Made by a program: the position numbers and the translations under genes
Assembly: GCA_934433135.1 (NCBI GenBank)
Contig: CAKRZO010000001.1
Coordinates: 248,001 to 312,000, forward strand
Length of the DNA: 64,000 bases
Direction: 5' to 3'
From: an uncultured Acetatifactor sp.
GTDB lineage: Bacteria; Bacillota; Clostridia; Lachnospirales; Lachnospiraceae
In this document: positions 7,743 through 16,559 of the stretch, one piece after another
Layout: each line of letters begins with the position of its first letter
Numbering within the stretch: position 1 is the stretch's first letter
The notes under the pieces: generated by a model
The model's database searches: none
Seen by the model: the letters and a program-made list of their open reading frames with translations, nothing else
What the model was told of the DNA's origin: nothing

Positions 7743-8813
7743 TTATTTCTCGTTGCTATGGTTCCGTGTGTGATATAATTCTTTCCACACATCCAGATGA
7801 GCCTCACAATCCAGATAATGGGCAAACATTTCCGGGTCCTTTGCGCCGTTAACAGCAGCTTTACGGTACCAGTCCGCGCTTTCGCAGAATTTTCTCCATT
7901 CCGCTTTCCACTCGCCGGTCTTAAGTTTCCTGCTCCGCCCGTTAAAAGAATCCAAAATTTCTTTGGCCTGTTCTCCCTTTGCCAGAGCGATTCCCTCTCC
8001 GCTCACCGTCTGCGGCAGGAAAGAAATCTCATGACTTAACGTATCATAAGAAACGATCAGCGCTTCATCCCAGGACTTCTGTACAGGCTCCTCCACTTTC
8101 CAGCGAAAATGAAAATTCCCCTGCCCGTACAAAATATGACAGCCTTCGTATTCTTCGTAGCAGCCGATGCAATGGCTATGCTGGCACAGTACGACAGATG
8201 CCCCGCATTTTGCCATAGCACGGCACACAGCCTTAAGTCTCGGAGAAGGATAGGCGCAGTGCTCTTTTCCCCCATGGTACAGCACAATGACTCTGCTGCA
8301 CTCTGCCGCTGCTTTGCGGATATCCTCCATCGTGTCATAAGGATCAAAAGGCCGCGCCCCTTCTCTGTCTTCAAGCGCATAGGAATACTCATGCTCGCAG
8401 ACGGCAATCAGCCCGATCTTTTCTCCTCCTGCTTCCCAGATCAGATTCTTTCTCGCATCCGCATAATCCTTTCCGTACCCGGTACTGCATATGCCCGCTT
8501 CCTCCAAATATCTCCGGGTATCCGCCGCTCCCTTTTTTCCGTAATCAAAAATATGATTATTGCTTAAGCCGCAAATATCCACACCAAGCTCCTTTAACAC
8601 CGCCGCCGTATTCGGCGATGCCTTCAGCGCCGGGCCGATCTTTGCAATGGGATCGGTGCTCTTTGTCAAGGCACACTCCAAGTTGACGATACGAAGATCC
8701 GCCCCGGAAAATACCTGCCTCACGTCCTGAAACAGCTTCTTTGTCTCCCCTGCTTCAAACAACGGATCAGTCATTTCCGTAGGCGATACGTCTCCTGCCA
8801 ATACGATTTTCAT
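7743..8813 (-). CDS. CapA-family metallophosphatase-like protein
   Basis: Protein of 356 residues of the CapA (PGA_cap) family, which has a calcineurin-like fold. Visible hallmarks are LAGDVSP at the N-terminus, IVNLECAL, GLSNNHIFDYG, VLYHGGKEH and CQHSHCIG, which supply the usual Asp/Asn/His metal ligands. It has no signal peptide or membrane segment, unlike capsule-linked CapA, and it sits in a sugar-catabolic block with a hydrolase. A cytoplasmic phosphatase or esterase role is therefore more likely than capsule synthesis. Start chosen at the ATG behind AAGGAG; a longer frame begins 42 bp earlier without a good ribosome site. Confidence 0.78.
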   Translation of the reverse strand: MKIVLAGDVSPTEMTDPLFEAGETKKLFQDVRQVFSGADLRIVNLECALTKSTDPIAKIGPALKASPNTAAVLKELGVDICGLSNNHIFDYGKKGAADTRRYLEEAGICSTGYGKDYADARKNLIWEAGGEKIGLIAVCEHEYSYALEDREGARPFDPYDTMEDIRKAAAECSRVIVLYHGGKEHCAYPSPRLKAVCRAMAKCGASVVLCQHSHCIGCYEEYEGCHILYGQGNFHFRWKVEEPVQKSWDEALIVSYDTLSHEISFLPQTVSGEGIALAKGEQAKEILDSFNGRSRKLKTGEWKAEWRKFCESADWYRKAAVNGAKDPEMFAHYLDCEAHLDVWKELYHTRNHSNEK

Positions 8814-8995
8814 GACTTCTTTCTCCTTCATTTGCTCACCGTTCACACGTGCCATCGGCTTAACCGCCCCAAATACCGTGCGTCGGATGTCTGTTTACCT
8901 TAAATCTAACATCTCCTTTCCGAAAAAGCAATGAACGATACCGGAAGCTTTTGCAGATATTTGCACTATCTTAAGATTTTTTCAAAAACAGGATC

Positions 8996-9024
8996 TTGAC
9001 ATCCCACACTTTGAAGTCTACAAT
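8996..9024 (+). promoter_or_regulatory. Sigma-A promoter of the 9094 AraC gene
   Basis: Perfect -35 TTGACA (8996-9001), 17-bp spacer and -10 TACAAT (9019-9024), giving a leader of about 60 bases. The 280-bp gap 8814-9093 otherwise shows only AT-rich sequence, which must also hold the promoter of the divergent CapA-like gene. Confidence 0.8.
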
Positions 9025-9093
9025 GGTTTTGTCTTTATCTACACTATTTTAAACATGTAAAAACGCAACCAGCCTGCAGAACGGAGCATTTTT

Positions 9094-9858
9094 ATGGACA
9101 GTCCCTATCCCGTACGGGAAGTAACCCACTATTGCAATATCAAGGTAAAAAGCAGCGGTCGGATTCTGAAAAGAGTAATTGACTTTTATGACTTTACTTT
9201 TGTTCTGGAAGGGGAACTGCTTTACCGGGTCAGCGAAAAGGAGATTCGAATTCAGAAAAATGACGCCATCTTTCTGCCGCCCGGAACACAATATTCCCGT
9301 ACGCCCTTAAATACGGCAGTAGCGTATGTCAGCTTTAATTTTCATGCGGCGGACGGTATTTCTTTTTCCTTTGCACCTTTTCTTCCCAAAGTGATTAATC
9401 AGAATATCCGCAACCTGATCAATGCCTACCCTTACGGGCATTTATCCTCCCGTCATCACTCCAGGGATAAATGTGCCAATCTTTTGAACTATCTCCTGTT
9501 GGAATTGGAAGACGTTCTCTCCTTCGGCAGCAATCATCCTCATGTCTGCACGATGCTTTCCTATATTCAGGAGCACTTCCGGGAACGGATTACGCTGCAG
9601 GATATCAGCCGGTGTACCGGACTGACCAAAGAGTATTGCGCCTGCCTCTTTAAACAGGAAATGGGCAAATCGATCATAGACTATATGAATGAACGCAAGA
9701 TGCAGACGGCAAAGGAGCTGATCCTGACAGGAGCTTTGTCCCTGACGGAAATCTCCGACTACCTGGGGTATGAAAACTATAACTACTTTTCCCGCCTTTT
9801 CCGTAAAACCTTCGGAGAACCACCGACGGCGTTAAGGAAAAAAACGAAATCAAGATAA
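9094..9858 (+). CDS. AraC-family regulator
   Basis: Regulator of 254 residues with an N-terminal cupin (about 15-100; PPGTQYSR is typical of the ligand-pocket strand) and a C-terminal AraC DNA-binding domain (about 150-250) with LQDISRCTGLTKEYCACLFKQ and SLTEISDYLGYENYNYFSRLFRKTFGEPPTALR. Divergent from the CapA-like/esterase genes, which it probably controls. It has its own strong promoter and is followed by hairpins that begin before the stop codon. Confidence 0.85.
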   Translation: MDSPYPVREVTHYCNIKVKSSGRILKRVIDFYDFTFVLEGELLYRVSEKEIRIQKNDAIFLPPGTQYSRTPLNTAVAYVSFNFHAADGISFSFAPFLPKVINQNIRNLINAYPYGHLSSRHHSRDKCANLLNYLLLELEDVLSFGSNHPHVCTMLSYIQEHFRERITLQDISRCTGLTKEYCACLFKQEMGKSIIDYMNERKMQTAKELILTGALSLTEISDYLGYENYNYFSRLFRKTFGEPPTALRKKTKSR

Positions 9859-9918
9859 AATTATCTTAAATTTTATCTTGATTTCGTTAAAAATTCAGGT
9901 AGAGTTCACCTGAATTTT
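9843..9918 (+). terminator. Two consecutive palindromic hairpins after the AraC gene
   Basis: The first hairpin (AACGAAATCAAGATAAAAT pairing with its complement, 9843-9888) includes the stop codon. The second (AAAATTCAGGT / ACCTGAATTTT, 9890-9918) follows at once. Each ends in T-rich sequence, so they can act as terminators, probably in both directions. Confidence 0.65.
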
Positions 9919-9973
9919 ACAAGAAACACAGAAAGTAGACCAATAAACCTGATTTGAAGTGTGAGGTATCTTT

Positions 9974-10246
9974 ATGGAGCATGGTACTTATGATGAAAAA
10001 AATTATTCCTATTTTTCCCACAAAAAGTGTGAATTTTTTCCCTGTCATGAAGGGGCGGATCCGGAGAGTTTCAACTGTCTGTTCTGTTATTGTCCGCTTT
10101 ATAGTCTGGGAAAGAAGTGCGGCGGCAGTTTTACCATATTAGAAAACGGCTGCAAGGATTGCAGCCGCTGTCTCTATCCTCATCGCAGGGAAAATTATGA
10201 TGCGGTTATTGCGAAACTGTCGCAGATTCGGAGAAGCGAAGGGTAA
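9974..10246 (+). CDS. Cysteine-rich small-domain protein
   Basis: Protein of 90 residues matching the cysteine-rich small domain found in clostridia and methanogens. Cysteines occur as KKCEFFPCHEG, FNCLFCYCPLY, KKCGGSF and GCKDCSRC, about nine in all, suggesting a metal or Fe-S site. Its function is not established. The 3' half of the gene lies in the 122-bp sequence that is repeated at the far end of the 23-kb island. The second copy (33690-33811) is only the gene's tail, so this is the intact copy at the island's left boundary. Confidence 0.75.
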   Translation: MEHGTYDEKNYSYFSHKKCEFFPCHEGADPESFNCLFCYCPLYSLGKKCGGSFTILENGCKDCSRCLYPHRRENYDAVIAKLSQIRRSEG

Positions 10247-10262
10247 CTTTTCCTCTGGTTCC
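10141..10262 (+). repeat. Left 122-bp direct repeat of the island
   Basis: Aligns without gaps to 33690-33811, with seven mismatches by my count, most in the last 20 bases. It holds the final third of the cysteine-rich gene. Read in reverse, it also resembles the 3' end of the GH105-heparinase gene (VTLRFSESATV). The island's first stop codon begins at the next base, 10263. Confidence 0.9.
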
Positions 10263-11843
10263 TTACTCATCCCATTGGTATCGATCTACGCCAAAATCAC
10301 TAACCCATTTTTGAGGCATCTGCTTTTCCAGACAATCTATCGGTATCGATGGATTATGTACTACAGCTGCCTTTTTAAATGCATCCTGCAAATCTTTTTT
10401 TACATTCTCTGACCAGGCGTCTTCCGTAATAGAAACAAATAATGGGGTTCCGCTTTTTGCCAGAACATCCAACCACTTTCTATTACATTCCCATGGTATA
10501 TGTTTTGTAATACCAACACAATCGGCATCTGCTGCGTAAAAAGCCTGATGCTGCATCATTCTAAAAGCTAACGTATTAATACCCATTTTTTTAGTTAATT
10601 CCCAGTCAGTACCGCTTGTATCATCTCCGGTTCGTTGAATATCAAATATTCCTGCCGATAGATGTGACATCGTATTGCAACCAAGCAATACAATATCTTC
10701 TCCTGCGGAAGAGCGTAACGCTCTATACAATTTCTTTATTATCTGGGCTGTGGTTTTGGTTTTGTCCTTGAAAATAACCCTTCCTTCAAATGGTTCGTCT
10801 CCCATGGAAAATCCCCATTTCCCGCAAATATCAAAAGTAAGGAAATCAAACTTTATGAAACGATATCCCCAATTGACAATTTTCCGGATATCTGCCTGAA
10901 TTCTTTTTAAATTTTCCTCACCGGAAGGGTCTAAAACGTTACAAGCACCGTCTCTTCTCAGAATATTATGTTCCTTAATCTCTTCTCCTGTTAAAAGCGG
11001 TCTTATCCATATCCCAGGCAGAGCACCGCATTTTACGATATCCTCCGCCAATTTCTTCATATCGCCGAACTTCTCGTTTGGTTCCCATGGTCCGCAGTTT
11101 CCTTTTTCAAAGTTTTTTTGCCAGCCGGCATCGATAACCATGTATGGTCTGTTATCTTTCTGTTGTGCACACTCCACAATTTTCTCAGTATGCCTGATAA
11201 TCTTATCATAAGAGTTATTCCCATAGTTGCAATACCAGTCATTTCCTCCATACACGGGATATTTCAGCTTACGCGGTTTATCGCACATTAATCTGCAGAA
11301 AGCTCCCGCTGCATGATGAATCAGCCCACTGAATGCCATTTGATCGTCTATTTGCCCATTATTTATATCTTCAACAACTGAATTTCCATATTTTTGAGCT
11401 ACCAACACGGCCAACATCATTTTTTCTCCGGATAGATGCAGACCCTCTGTGCCATTTCTGATATCAAAAGTGAGCAGTAGTCTGCTCTCCTCACATGTCC
11501 AAAAGCACAAGGCATTGGGCAAAACCTTAACTCCATACCCACAAACCGTTCTTAAATCAGTCATCAAACAATACCAAGGCATAATTCTGCCATTATTGTT
11601 TCTGCTCCATTTCAAATTACCATACCCACGCTCCCAGACATCTCCATACAGATACGTGTTTTGCATGTCCTCCGGAAGTTTATACTGAAAACGAATTTTT
11701 CTAAGTTCTGATTCTTCTGCTGACACATAGATCTCTCCGTTCTCTTTAATCTCCAGCAAAATATCCTTCGGCCAACTCTCTGTCCATCTACCCTCCCTCA
11801 GTAATTCAATCTTTACAGGCTCTGTCAATCTGATTAATTCCAT
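10263..11843 (-). CDS. GH36/clan GH-D-like glycosidase (alpha-galactosidase-like)
   Basis: Cytoplasmic glycosidase of 526 residues with an N-terminal beta-sandwich (about 1-180) and a TIM barrel. FIKFDF (D333) fits the clan GH-D nucleophile motif, and RTGDD (D407/D408) supplies the acid/base candidate. GGNDWYCNYG replaces the usual NSW loop, so the sugar specificity may not be alpha-galactose. No signal peptide is present, so it acts on imported oligosaccharides. The ATG at 11843 is preferred to an in-frame GTG two codons earlier because AAGGA lies at the right distance. It is the last gene of the island operon, and its stop abuts the left direct repeat. Confidence 0.78.
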   Translation of the reverse strand: MELIRLTEPVKIELLREGRWTESWPKDILLEIKENGEIYVSAEESELRKIRFQYKLPEDMQNTYLYGDVWERGYGNLKWSRNNNGRIMPWYCLMTDLRTVCGYGVKVLPNALCFWTCEESRLLLTFDIRNGTEGLHLSGEKMMLAVLVAQKYGNSVVEDINNGQIDDQMAFSGLIHHAAGAFCRLMCDKPRKLKYPVYGGNDWYCNYGNNSYDKIIRHTEKIVECAQQKDNRPYMVIDAGWQKNFEKGNCGPWEPNEKFGDMKKLAEDIVKCGALPGIWIRPLLTGEEIKEHNILRRDGACNVLDPSGEENLKRIQADIRKIVNWGYRFIKFDFLTFDICGKWGFSMGDEPFEGRVIFKDKTKTTAQIIKKLYRALRSSAGEDIVLLGCNTMSHLSAGIFDIQRTGDDTSGTDWELTKKMGINTLAFRMMQHQAFYAADADCVGITKHIPWECNRKWLDVLAKSGTPLFVSITEDAWSENVKKDLQDAFKKAAVVHNPSIPIDCLEKQMPQKWVSDFGVDRYQWDE

Positions 11844-11887
11844 AATCACTGTCCTTTCTTAGCCTATTTTCCAATGTATATTTTCGT

Positions 11888-14026
11888 TCATATATTATCA
11901 GGGGGAATTACTGTATAGGGAATTTGAAAAGTACCGGCGTTCAAGTTTTTTTCTATACTGCCAAACCGAAATGTTGCTGTCGTTTTCTCCGGGATTTCAA
12001 TACTTATTATGTTCTCATCCCAAGACAGTGAAAGTTTCCCATAGGGAGTCATATGCCACGCCTTAAATCTCTTTATATCTTCCGGGATATGCGGAATAAG
12101 ATAAATGTGACGGAAACCTGGAAATTTCTCATCAATATTAAAGCCTGCAAGTGCTTTATAATACCATGCGCCTATGGCGGAAAACATATGGTGATTTCCT
12201 GACCGGCCTCCCCACCAGTCTTCCCCCAGTGTTCCACTGTTTCGTGTTATTAAATCCCCCCAACCCGGAAACGTCTTTTGAGATGCTATTTTATATGCTA
12301 CATCAAACCTTCCATATTCTGTAAGCACATCCAAAAGATATCTGGAACACAAAAGTCCTCCCGTTATATGATAATCTGCATCCTCTACGGTTTTTAAAAG
12401 TCTGTGCAGTGTCTCTTCTTCTCTGTCCGTAAAGCCGAAAGCAAGTTGTGCCGCATAGAAAATCTGATTATTTATTTCCAATGCCCCATATTGTTTCAAA
12501 AAAGCACTACGCATATATTGGAATAGTTCTTCTGCCTCCTTTGCATCCTCGATTTCTCCAAGTATAATAGCTATTTTTCTGAAAAGATTCACCAGATGTC
12601 CACTAAACATGGTCACAAGCGCCCCCTGCGGAACCCTGTCTTCAAGATGCCACACCGGAAGCCAATCGCTGATTCCCTGATTACATATGCCGTCCTCCAG
12701 TATAAATCTTAAATATCCCAGATATTGCTTCATATTTTTATAGCTTCTCATCAGATACTTCCACTCGCCTGTAAATCGATACATCTGCCAGGGAATCAAA
12801 AACAGTGCTCCATCCAGCACCGGTCCGTTTTCCATAAAATGATATCCCCAGCTATCAGATGGCAGAATGCAGGGAATCTTTCCACTTTCCAATTGACAAT
12901 CGTCAAAATCCTGCAGCATTTTTTCATAAGGAACCGTCATATCATAATTAAAATAAGCTTGTTCCGAAGATACGTGGGCATCCATAATCCAACCAAGTTT
13001 TTCACAATGAGGACAATCTGTAGGCATATGAAAGAAGTTGGTAAGTGTAGATCTTCGTATGGCATTATTAATTTCAGTTATTAATTTATTATCGCATTCC
13101 ATACCGCCTGCTTGCTCAAGCTGTGTATGAAAACATCTTGCCTTAAAATTAATCTCTTCATAATCTCCTTCAACCATTATATACCTGAAACCATTATAGC
13201 CAAATTCACTATGCCATGTTTCTACTCCTTTCCCGCTAAAAGTATATTCATCCGTTTGCCCCTGGTCTTCATAGATTCCCAAGTTCAAATGTGCTGTATC
13301 CGGTCGGCCGTTCTCCAGGATTCTTTCAAAATAAATAATTGTAACCTTGGAACCATACTTTCCTCTTCCGGTAAGTTCCACGTTTCCGGAAAGATTTATA
13401 CCAAAATCATAAATTGTTCTTTTATCACTGGACGGCGCTATACACTTTACGGGGTAAATCTCAGAAACTCTTATAGGCGCTATCTTTTGTTTTCTAAGTT
13501 TCCCACCCGGCGGCAGCATAACATCTGCTTTTCGAAAGTAGCGGACAATCTGCGTAGCATCATACTTTTCTCCGCAACGCAATGAATTATACACGATACA
13601 GCTTTTCGCACAATCCCAGCTTTTATCCGTTTTAACAATCATTTTCTGATCTGCATAAATCTCGGCAAGTAATCTTGGAGTATCTTTCCATGGTGCGCTT
13701 TCAAATTCCCAAGCCGTTTTCTGCTGTTCATTAAACCAATAATTTCCTAAAATTACTTCAATGATATTGTCCCCAATCAAAAGATATTCCGTAATTTCAT
13801 ATTCATTATAGTATACTGTCTTGTCATAATTGGAAAAAGCAGGCTGTAAAATATCCTCTCCTACCCGTACTCCATTTATCTTTATTACATAAGCGCCCAA
13901 TCCCGTAATGTAAATTTTAGAATTTTGAGGAATTTTTTCAAGTATAAAATTCTTTTTAAATATTGGAGCAGTCCTTGCCGGACACTCTTTAAAACCAATC
14001 CAGTTTGCTTCCCACTTTTTATCCAT
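11888..14026 (-). CDS. GH78-family glycosidase (alpha-L-rhamnosidase-like)
   Basis: About 712 residues: N-terminal lectin-like domain (about 30-150), concanavalin-like sandwich (about 170-300), six-hairpin catalytic barrel (about 320-620) and C-terminal beta domain. The catalytic loop reads TDCPHCEKLGWIMDA, against the usual DCPxRE-GW-GD pattern, so the conserved Arg is Cys here and the following loop differs. The C-terminal catalytic region has LGEDWWGGRSGNHHMFSAIG. It is shorter than typical members of about 900 residues and has no signal peptide, so it is intracellular. Start set at the ATG behind GAGGGAGA; a longer frame to 14080 would overlap the CE7 gene. Rhamnose release would link to rhaB, but specificity is uncertain. 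Confidence 0.82.
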   Translation of the reverse strand: MDKKWEANWIGFKECPARTAPIFKKNFILEKIPQNSKIYITGLGAYVIKINGVRVGEDILQPAFSNYDKTVYYNEYEITEYLLIGDNIIEVILGNYWFNEQQKTAWEFESAPWKDTPRLLAEIYADQKMIVKTDKSWDCAKSCIVYNSLRCGEKYDATQIVRYFRKADVMLPPGGKLRKQKIAPIRVSEIYPVKCIAPSSDKRTIYDFGINLSGNVELTGRGKYGSKVTIIYFERILENGRPDTAHLNLGIYEDQGQTDEYTFSGKGVETWHSEFGYNGFRYIMVEGDYEEINFKARCFHTQLEQAGGMECDNKLITEINNAIRRSTLTNFFHMPTDCPHCEKLGWIMDAHVSSEQAYFNYDMTVPYEKMLQDFDDCQLESGKIPCILPSDSWGYHFMENGPVLDGALFLIPWQMYRFTGEWKYLMRSYKNMKQYLGYLRFILEDGICNQGISDWLPVWHLEDRVPQGALVTMFSGHLVNLFRKIAIILGEIEDAKEAEELFQYMRSAFLKQYGALEINNQIFYAAQLAFGFTDREEETLHRLLKTVEDADYHITGGLLCSRYLLDVLTEYGRFDVAYKIASQKTFPGWGDLITRNSGTLGEDWWGGRSGNHHMFSAIGAWYYKALAGFNIDEKFPGFRHIYLIPHIPEDIKRFKAWHMTPYGKLSLSWDENIISIEIPEKTTATFRFGSIEKNLNAGTFQIPYTVIPPDNI

Positions 14027-14066
14027 TTTCAGACTTTCTCCCTCGACCTGTTTCTGTGCATTTCGC

Positions 14067-15038
14067 TTAGAAAATTCCATTTACCAGAAAATTAAATTGA
14101 ATATCATCCGAGTCTCTAAAATATTCATGCCCATAGTCCGGGTACAGAATATGCTTTTTTCGACAAAGTAGCTTGTTATATACAGCATACTGTGTAGAAG
14201 GGGGACACACGTTATCTCTGAGCCCGGTAAACATCAGCGTATCACCTTTGATCCGTGGAGCAAGATTCTGTAGATCTATGTATCCTAATTTCATAAATAT
14301 CTCTTCTTCGCGCTCGTGTCTCGGATCAAAATGACGAAAATATTCCCTGAGTTCTTCATAAGCCTGCATGTCCATGTCCATATCCCATACGCGCTTATAG
14401 TCGGAAAGAAACGGAGAAGCTGCCGCTGCTCTGGCAATGCGAGGTTCTAACGCAGCACATGCCAAAGTAAGTGCTCCGCCCTGACTTCCTCCCACAGCGT
14501 ATACTTTCGTCTCATCTACATAATCCAATTCCATCACAATCCGTGCAAGCTGAGCTGTATCTAAAAACACATCCCGGAAAAAAAGTTTTTGCGGATCCGC
14601 ATTTTCCAATCCTCTGATAATATGTCCATGGAGCGTATTTCCGGTTACCCGGCTCACATCTTCACTCCTTCCTCCCTGTCCTCTGACATCCATTGCAAAT
14701 ACCGCGCAGCCTGACGCGGCATAAGCCAATTTATCCGCAGACCATGAACCATTATAATATCCATATCCATGAAATTGTAAAACTGCCGGAATTTTAGCTG
14801 CTCTATCTTTCGGGCGAAGATGTTTTACATAGATTCTTGCTCCATTTACTCCTGTAAAATACATATCAAAACATTCTACTGCAGGTGTCTTAAAATTAGC
14901 TTCTGTCATATTTACGTTACAGTCCACAGATCTCATCTCGTCAAGAGCCTTTTCCCAGTATTTCTCAAAATCATGAGGTCTTGGATTGGTTCCGACATAC
15001 AATTCCAGTTCTTTCACTGGCATATCAATCATTGGCAT
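14067..15038 (-). CDS. CE7 acetyl esterase (acetylxylan esterase/cephalosporin-C deacetylase type)
   Basis: Esterase of 323 residues. Signature features of CE7 are RGQGGRS (117-style motif at about 119-125), nucleophile S185 in GGSQGG, D275 in GLRDNVCPP and H304 in YGHEYF. These enzymes remove acetyl groups from small imported oligosaccharides in the cytoplasm and are usually hexameric. The start is the ATG behind AGGAGG at 15038, seven codons inside the longest frame. It follows the six-hairpin glycosidase gene closely. Its presence implies an acetylated substrate, as in pectin, xylan or mannan side chains. Confidence 0.88.
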   Translation of the reverse strand: MPMIDMPVKELELYVGTNPRPHDFEKYWEKALDEMRSVDCNVNMTEANFKTPAVECFDMYFTGVNGARIYVKHLRPKDRAAKIPAVLQFHGYGYYNGSWSADKLAYAASGCAVFAMDVRGQGGRSEDVSRVTGNTLHGHIIRGLENADPQKLFFRDVFLDTAQLARIVMELDYVDETKVYAVGGSQGGALTLACAALEPRIARAAAASPFLSDYKRVWDMDMDMQAYEELREYFRHFDPRHEREEEIFMKLGYIDLQNLAPRIKGDTLMFTGLRDNVCPPSTQYAVYNKLLCRKKHILYPDYGHEYFRDSDDIQFNFLVNGIF

Positions 15039-15059
15039 AAACAAACCTCCTACTTTCAC

Positions 15060-16466
15060 TTATACGGAAAGAACTATTTTCTCGTCCTTTCCATCAGCAA
15101 ATACTAAAATATCATTAGGAGCATCACTCCCACGTTTCACTGTAACATCTACTTTCTTTCCCATCAAAGGAATTCCTGTGAGTTTTACATAATCACAATT
15201 TTGAGGCAGATAGGGATGGATTTCCATTCCTTCATCCACGTACTTTAATCCCAGTACGCAATTGTAGATTAAAGAAAGGAATGCACTGGCACTCCAGGAC
15301 TGTCTTCGCGTAGCATCCCACATAACAATCTCTCCAAAATCAATATTTTCCTGGAGTCCGCCATATATTTCCCCTGTTTTACTGTGATAAATTTCCGAAA
15401 AGAAACCGTCTCTGCAAGCTTTCTCTGCCATTTGAAATAAATTCCTGTCAAATTCATGCATATAACCATATTGGTAAAGCACCTGCCCCCAAAATCCCTG
15501 TATGAAAGGCCAGACTGTCCCCGAATGTCTTCCCATATTTCCCTGCTTAAGATACCTTTCAAAACTCGGCCACACACACGGAATACCATGCTCGCTTATT
15601 ACTGCATTCTCTATTACCCGTATTGCTTTATCCTTCTGTGCAATTCCGCTTAGAACAGCCAAAGCCAGTCCAAGCCCTTCCTGATAAGAACATTCGCCTG
15701 CCAGATAATCGTAACTTTGCCTTTGTTCGTTCCAGAACTCTCTGTTAATAGCTTCTTTCAGGTTGTAGGCCTTCTTCTCAAATTCCTCTGCCGTATGCTT
15801 TTCGTCCCCATAACCGAATTTATTTGCAATAGTCGCACAAATTTGATATACCATATAATAAATGCAATTAGTAGACAATGCAAACATAGGGATTCCATAG
15901 CCCGTTTTCACTATTTTGTCAGGATAAGTTGTAACCCAGTCCAGGACACGTGAACTGCAATCTTTTAACACACCGTACTTATCCGGATAAGCCGCTGTGC
16001 CATCTCCATATACTGCCGGTCCCCTAAACAGATTCTTCTCCGGATCAAATTCCTCTTTCTCATACTTTTCCAGGGTATTCAATGTAATTTCATAAACTTT
16101 CTTCAGAAAGTCTTTATCTCCCGTTACTTCACAATAATGGTAAGCACCTATTGCCCAGATAATGCAATCCCAATACTGATCATAACCCGTGCCGATTATA
16201 TCTCTTCCGCGTTCGTGACAACATACGGCAAGAAGTGTATTTCTGGACACTTCAGGACTTAAGATTGCCAATGCATTCCATACATTTATGGCAGTATCTC
16301 TTGTCCAGGGAGTGTCATAATCAATTCCTGCATAAAGACAAGGTGCACTCTCTTTCATTAAACCATTGTGATATAATGCGATATTTCCTACAATATCACC
16401 TACTGCAATCCGATATGCCTTATTCAGGATTTCCGATGAAGAATCAAAAAAAATATCTTTTATCAT
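15060..16466 (-). CDS. Six-hairpin glycosidase (MGH1/GH63-like)
   Basis: About 468 residues of an (alpha/alpha)6 barrel enzyme. DYDTPWTRDTAINVWNAL near residue 50 is a typical substrate-binding and acid-side motif of the trehalase/glucosidase-I-type fold, and GRHSGTVWPFIQGFWG and WDATRRQSWSASAF lie late in the barrel. It resembles proteins annotated as MGH1-type or amylo-alpha-1,6-glucosidase-like. The sugar is uncertain. No signal peptide. The ATG at 16466 follows AAAGGA; the longer frame starts 42 bp earlier. It sits between the binding-protein gene and the CE7 esterase on one strand. Confidence 0.72.
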   Translation of the reverse strand: MIKDIFFDSSSEILNKAYRIAVGDIVGNIALYHNGLMKESAPCLYAGIDYDTPWTRDTAINVWNALAILSPEVSRNTLLAVCCHERGRDIIGTGYDQYWDCIIWAIGAYHYCEVTGDKDFLKKVYEITLNTLEKYEKEEFDPEKNLFRGPAVYGDGTAAYPDKYGVLKDCSSRVLDWVTTYPDKIVKTGYGIPMFALSTNCIYYMVYQICATIANKFGYGDEKHTAEEFEKKAYNLKEAINREFWNEQRQSYDYLAGECSYQEGLGLALAVLSGIAQKDKAIRVIENAVISEHGIPCVWPSFERYLKQGNMGRHSGTVWPFIQGFWGQVLYQYGYMHEFDRNLFQMAEKACRDGFFSEIYHSKTGEIYGGLQENIDFGEIVMWDATRRQSWSASAFLSLIYNCVLGLKYVDEGMEIHPYLPQNCDYVKLTGIPLMGKKVDVTVKRGSDAPNDILVFADGKDEKIVLSV

Positions 16467-16559
16467 AGTTCTATTTTCCTTTGCGGCAATGCAGAAACTG
16501 CCGCTCAATCACCTTTTTGATGACTTTGCGGCAGTTCCCAATCTACAGTATTTTCTTAT

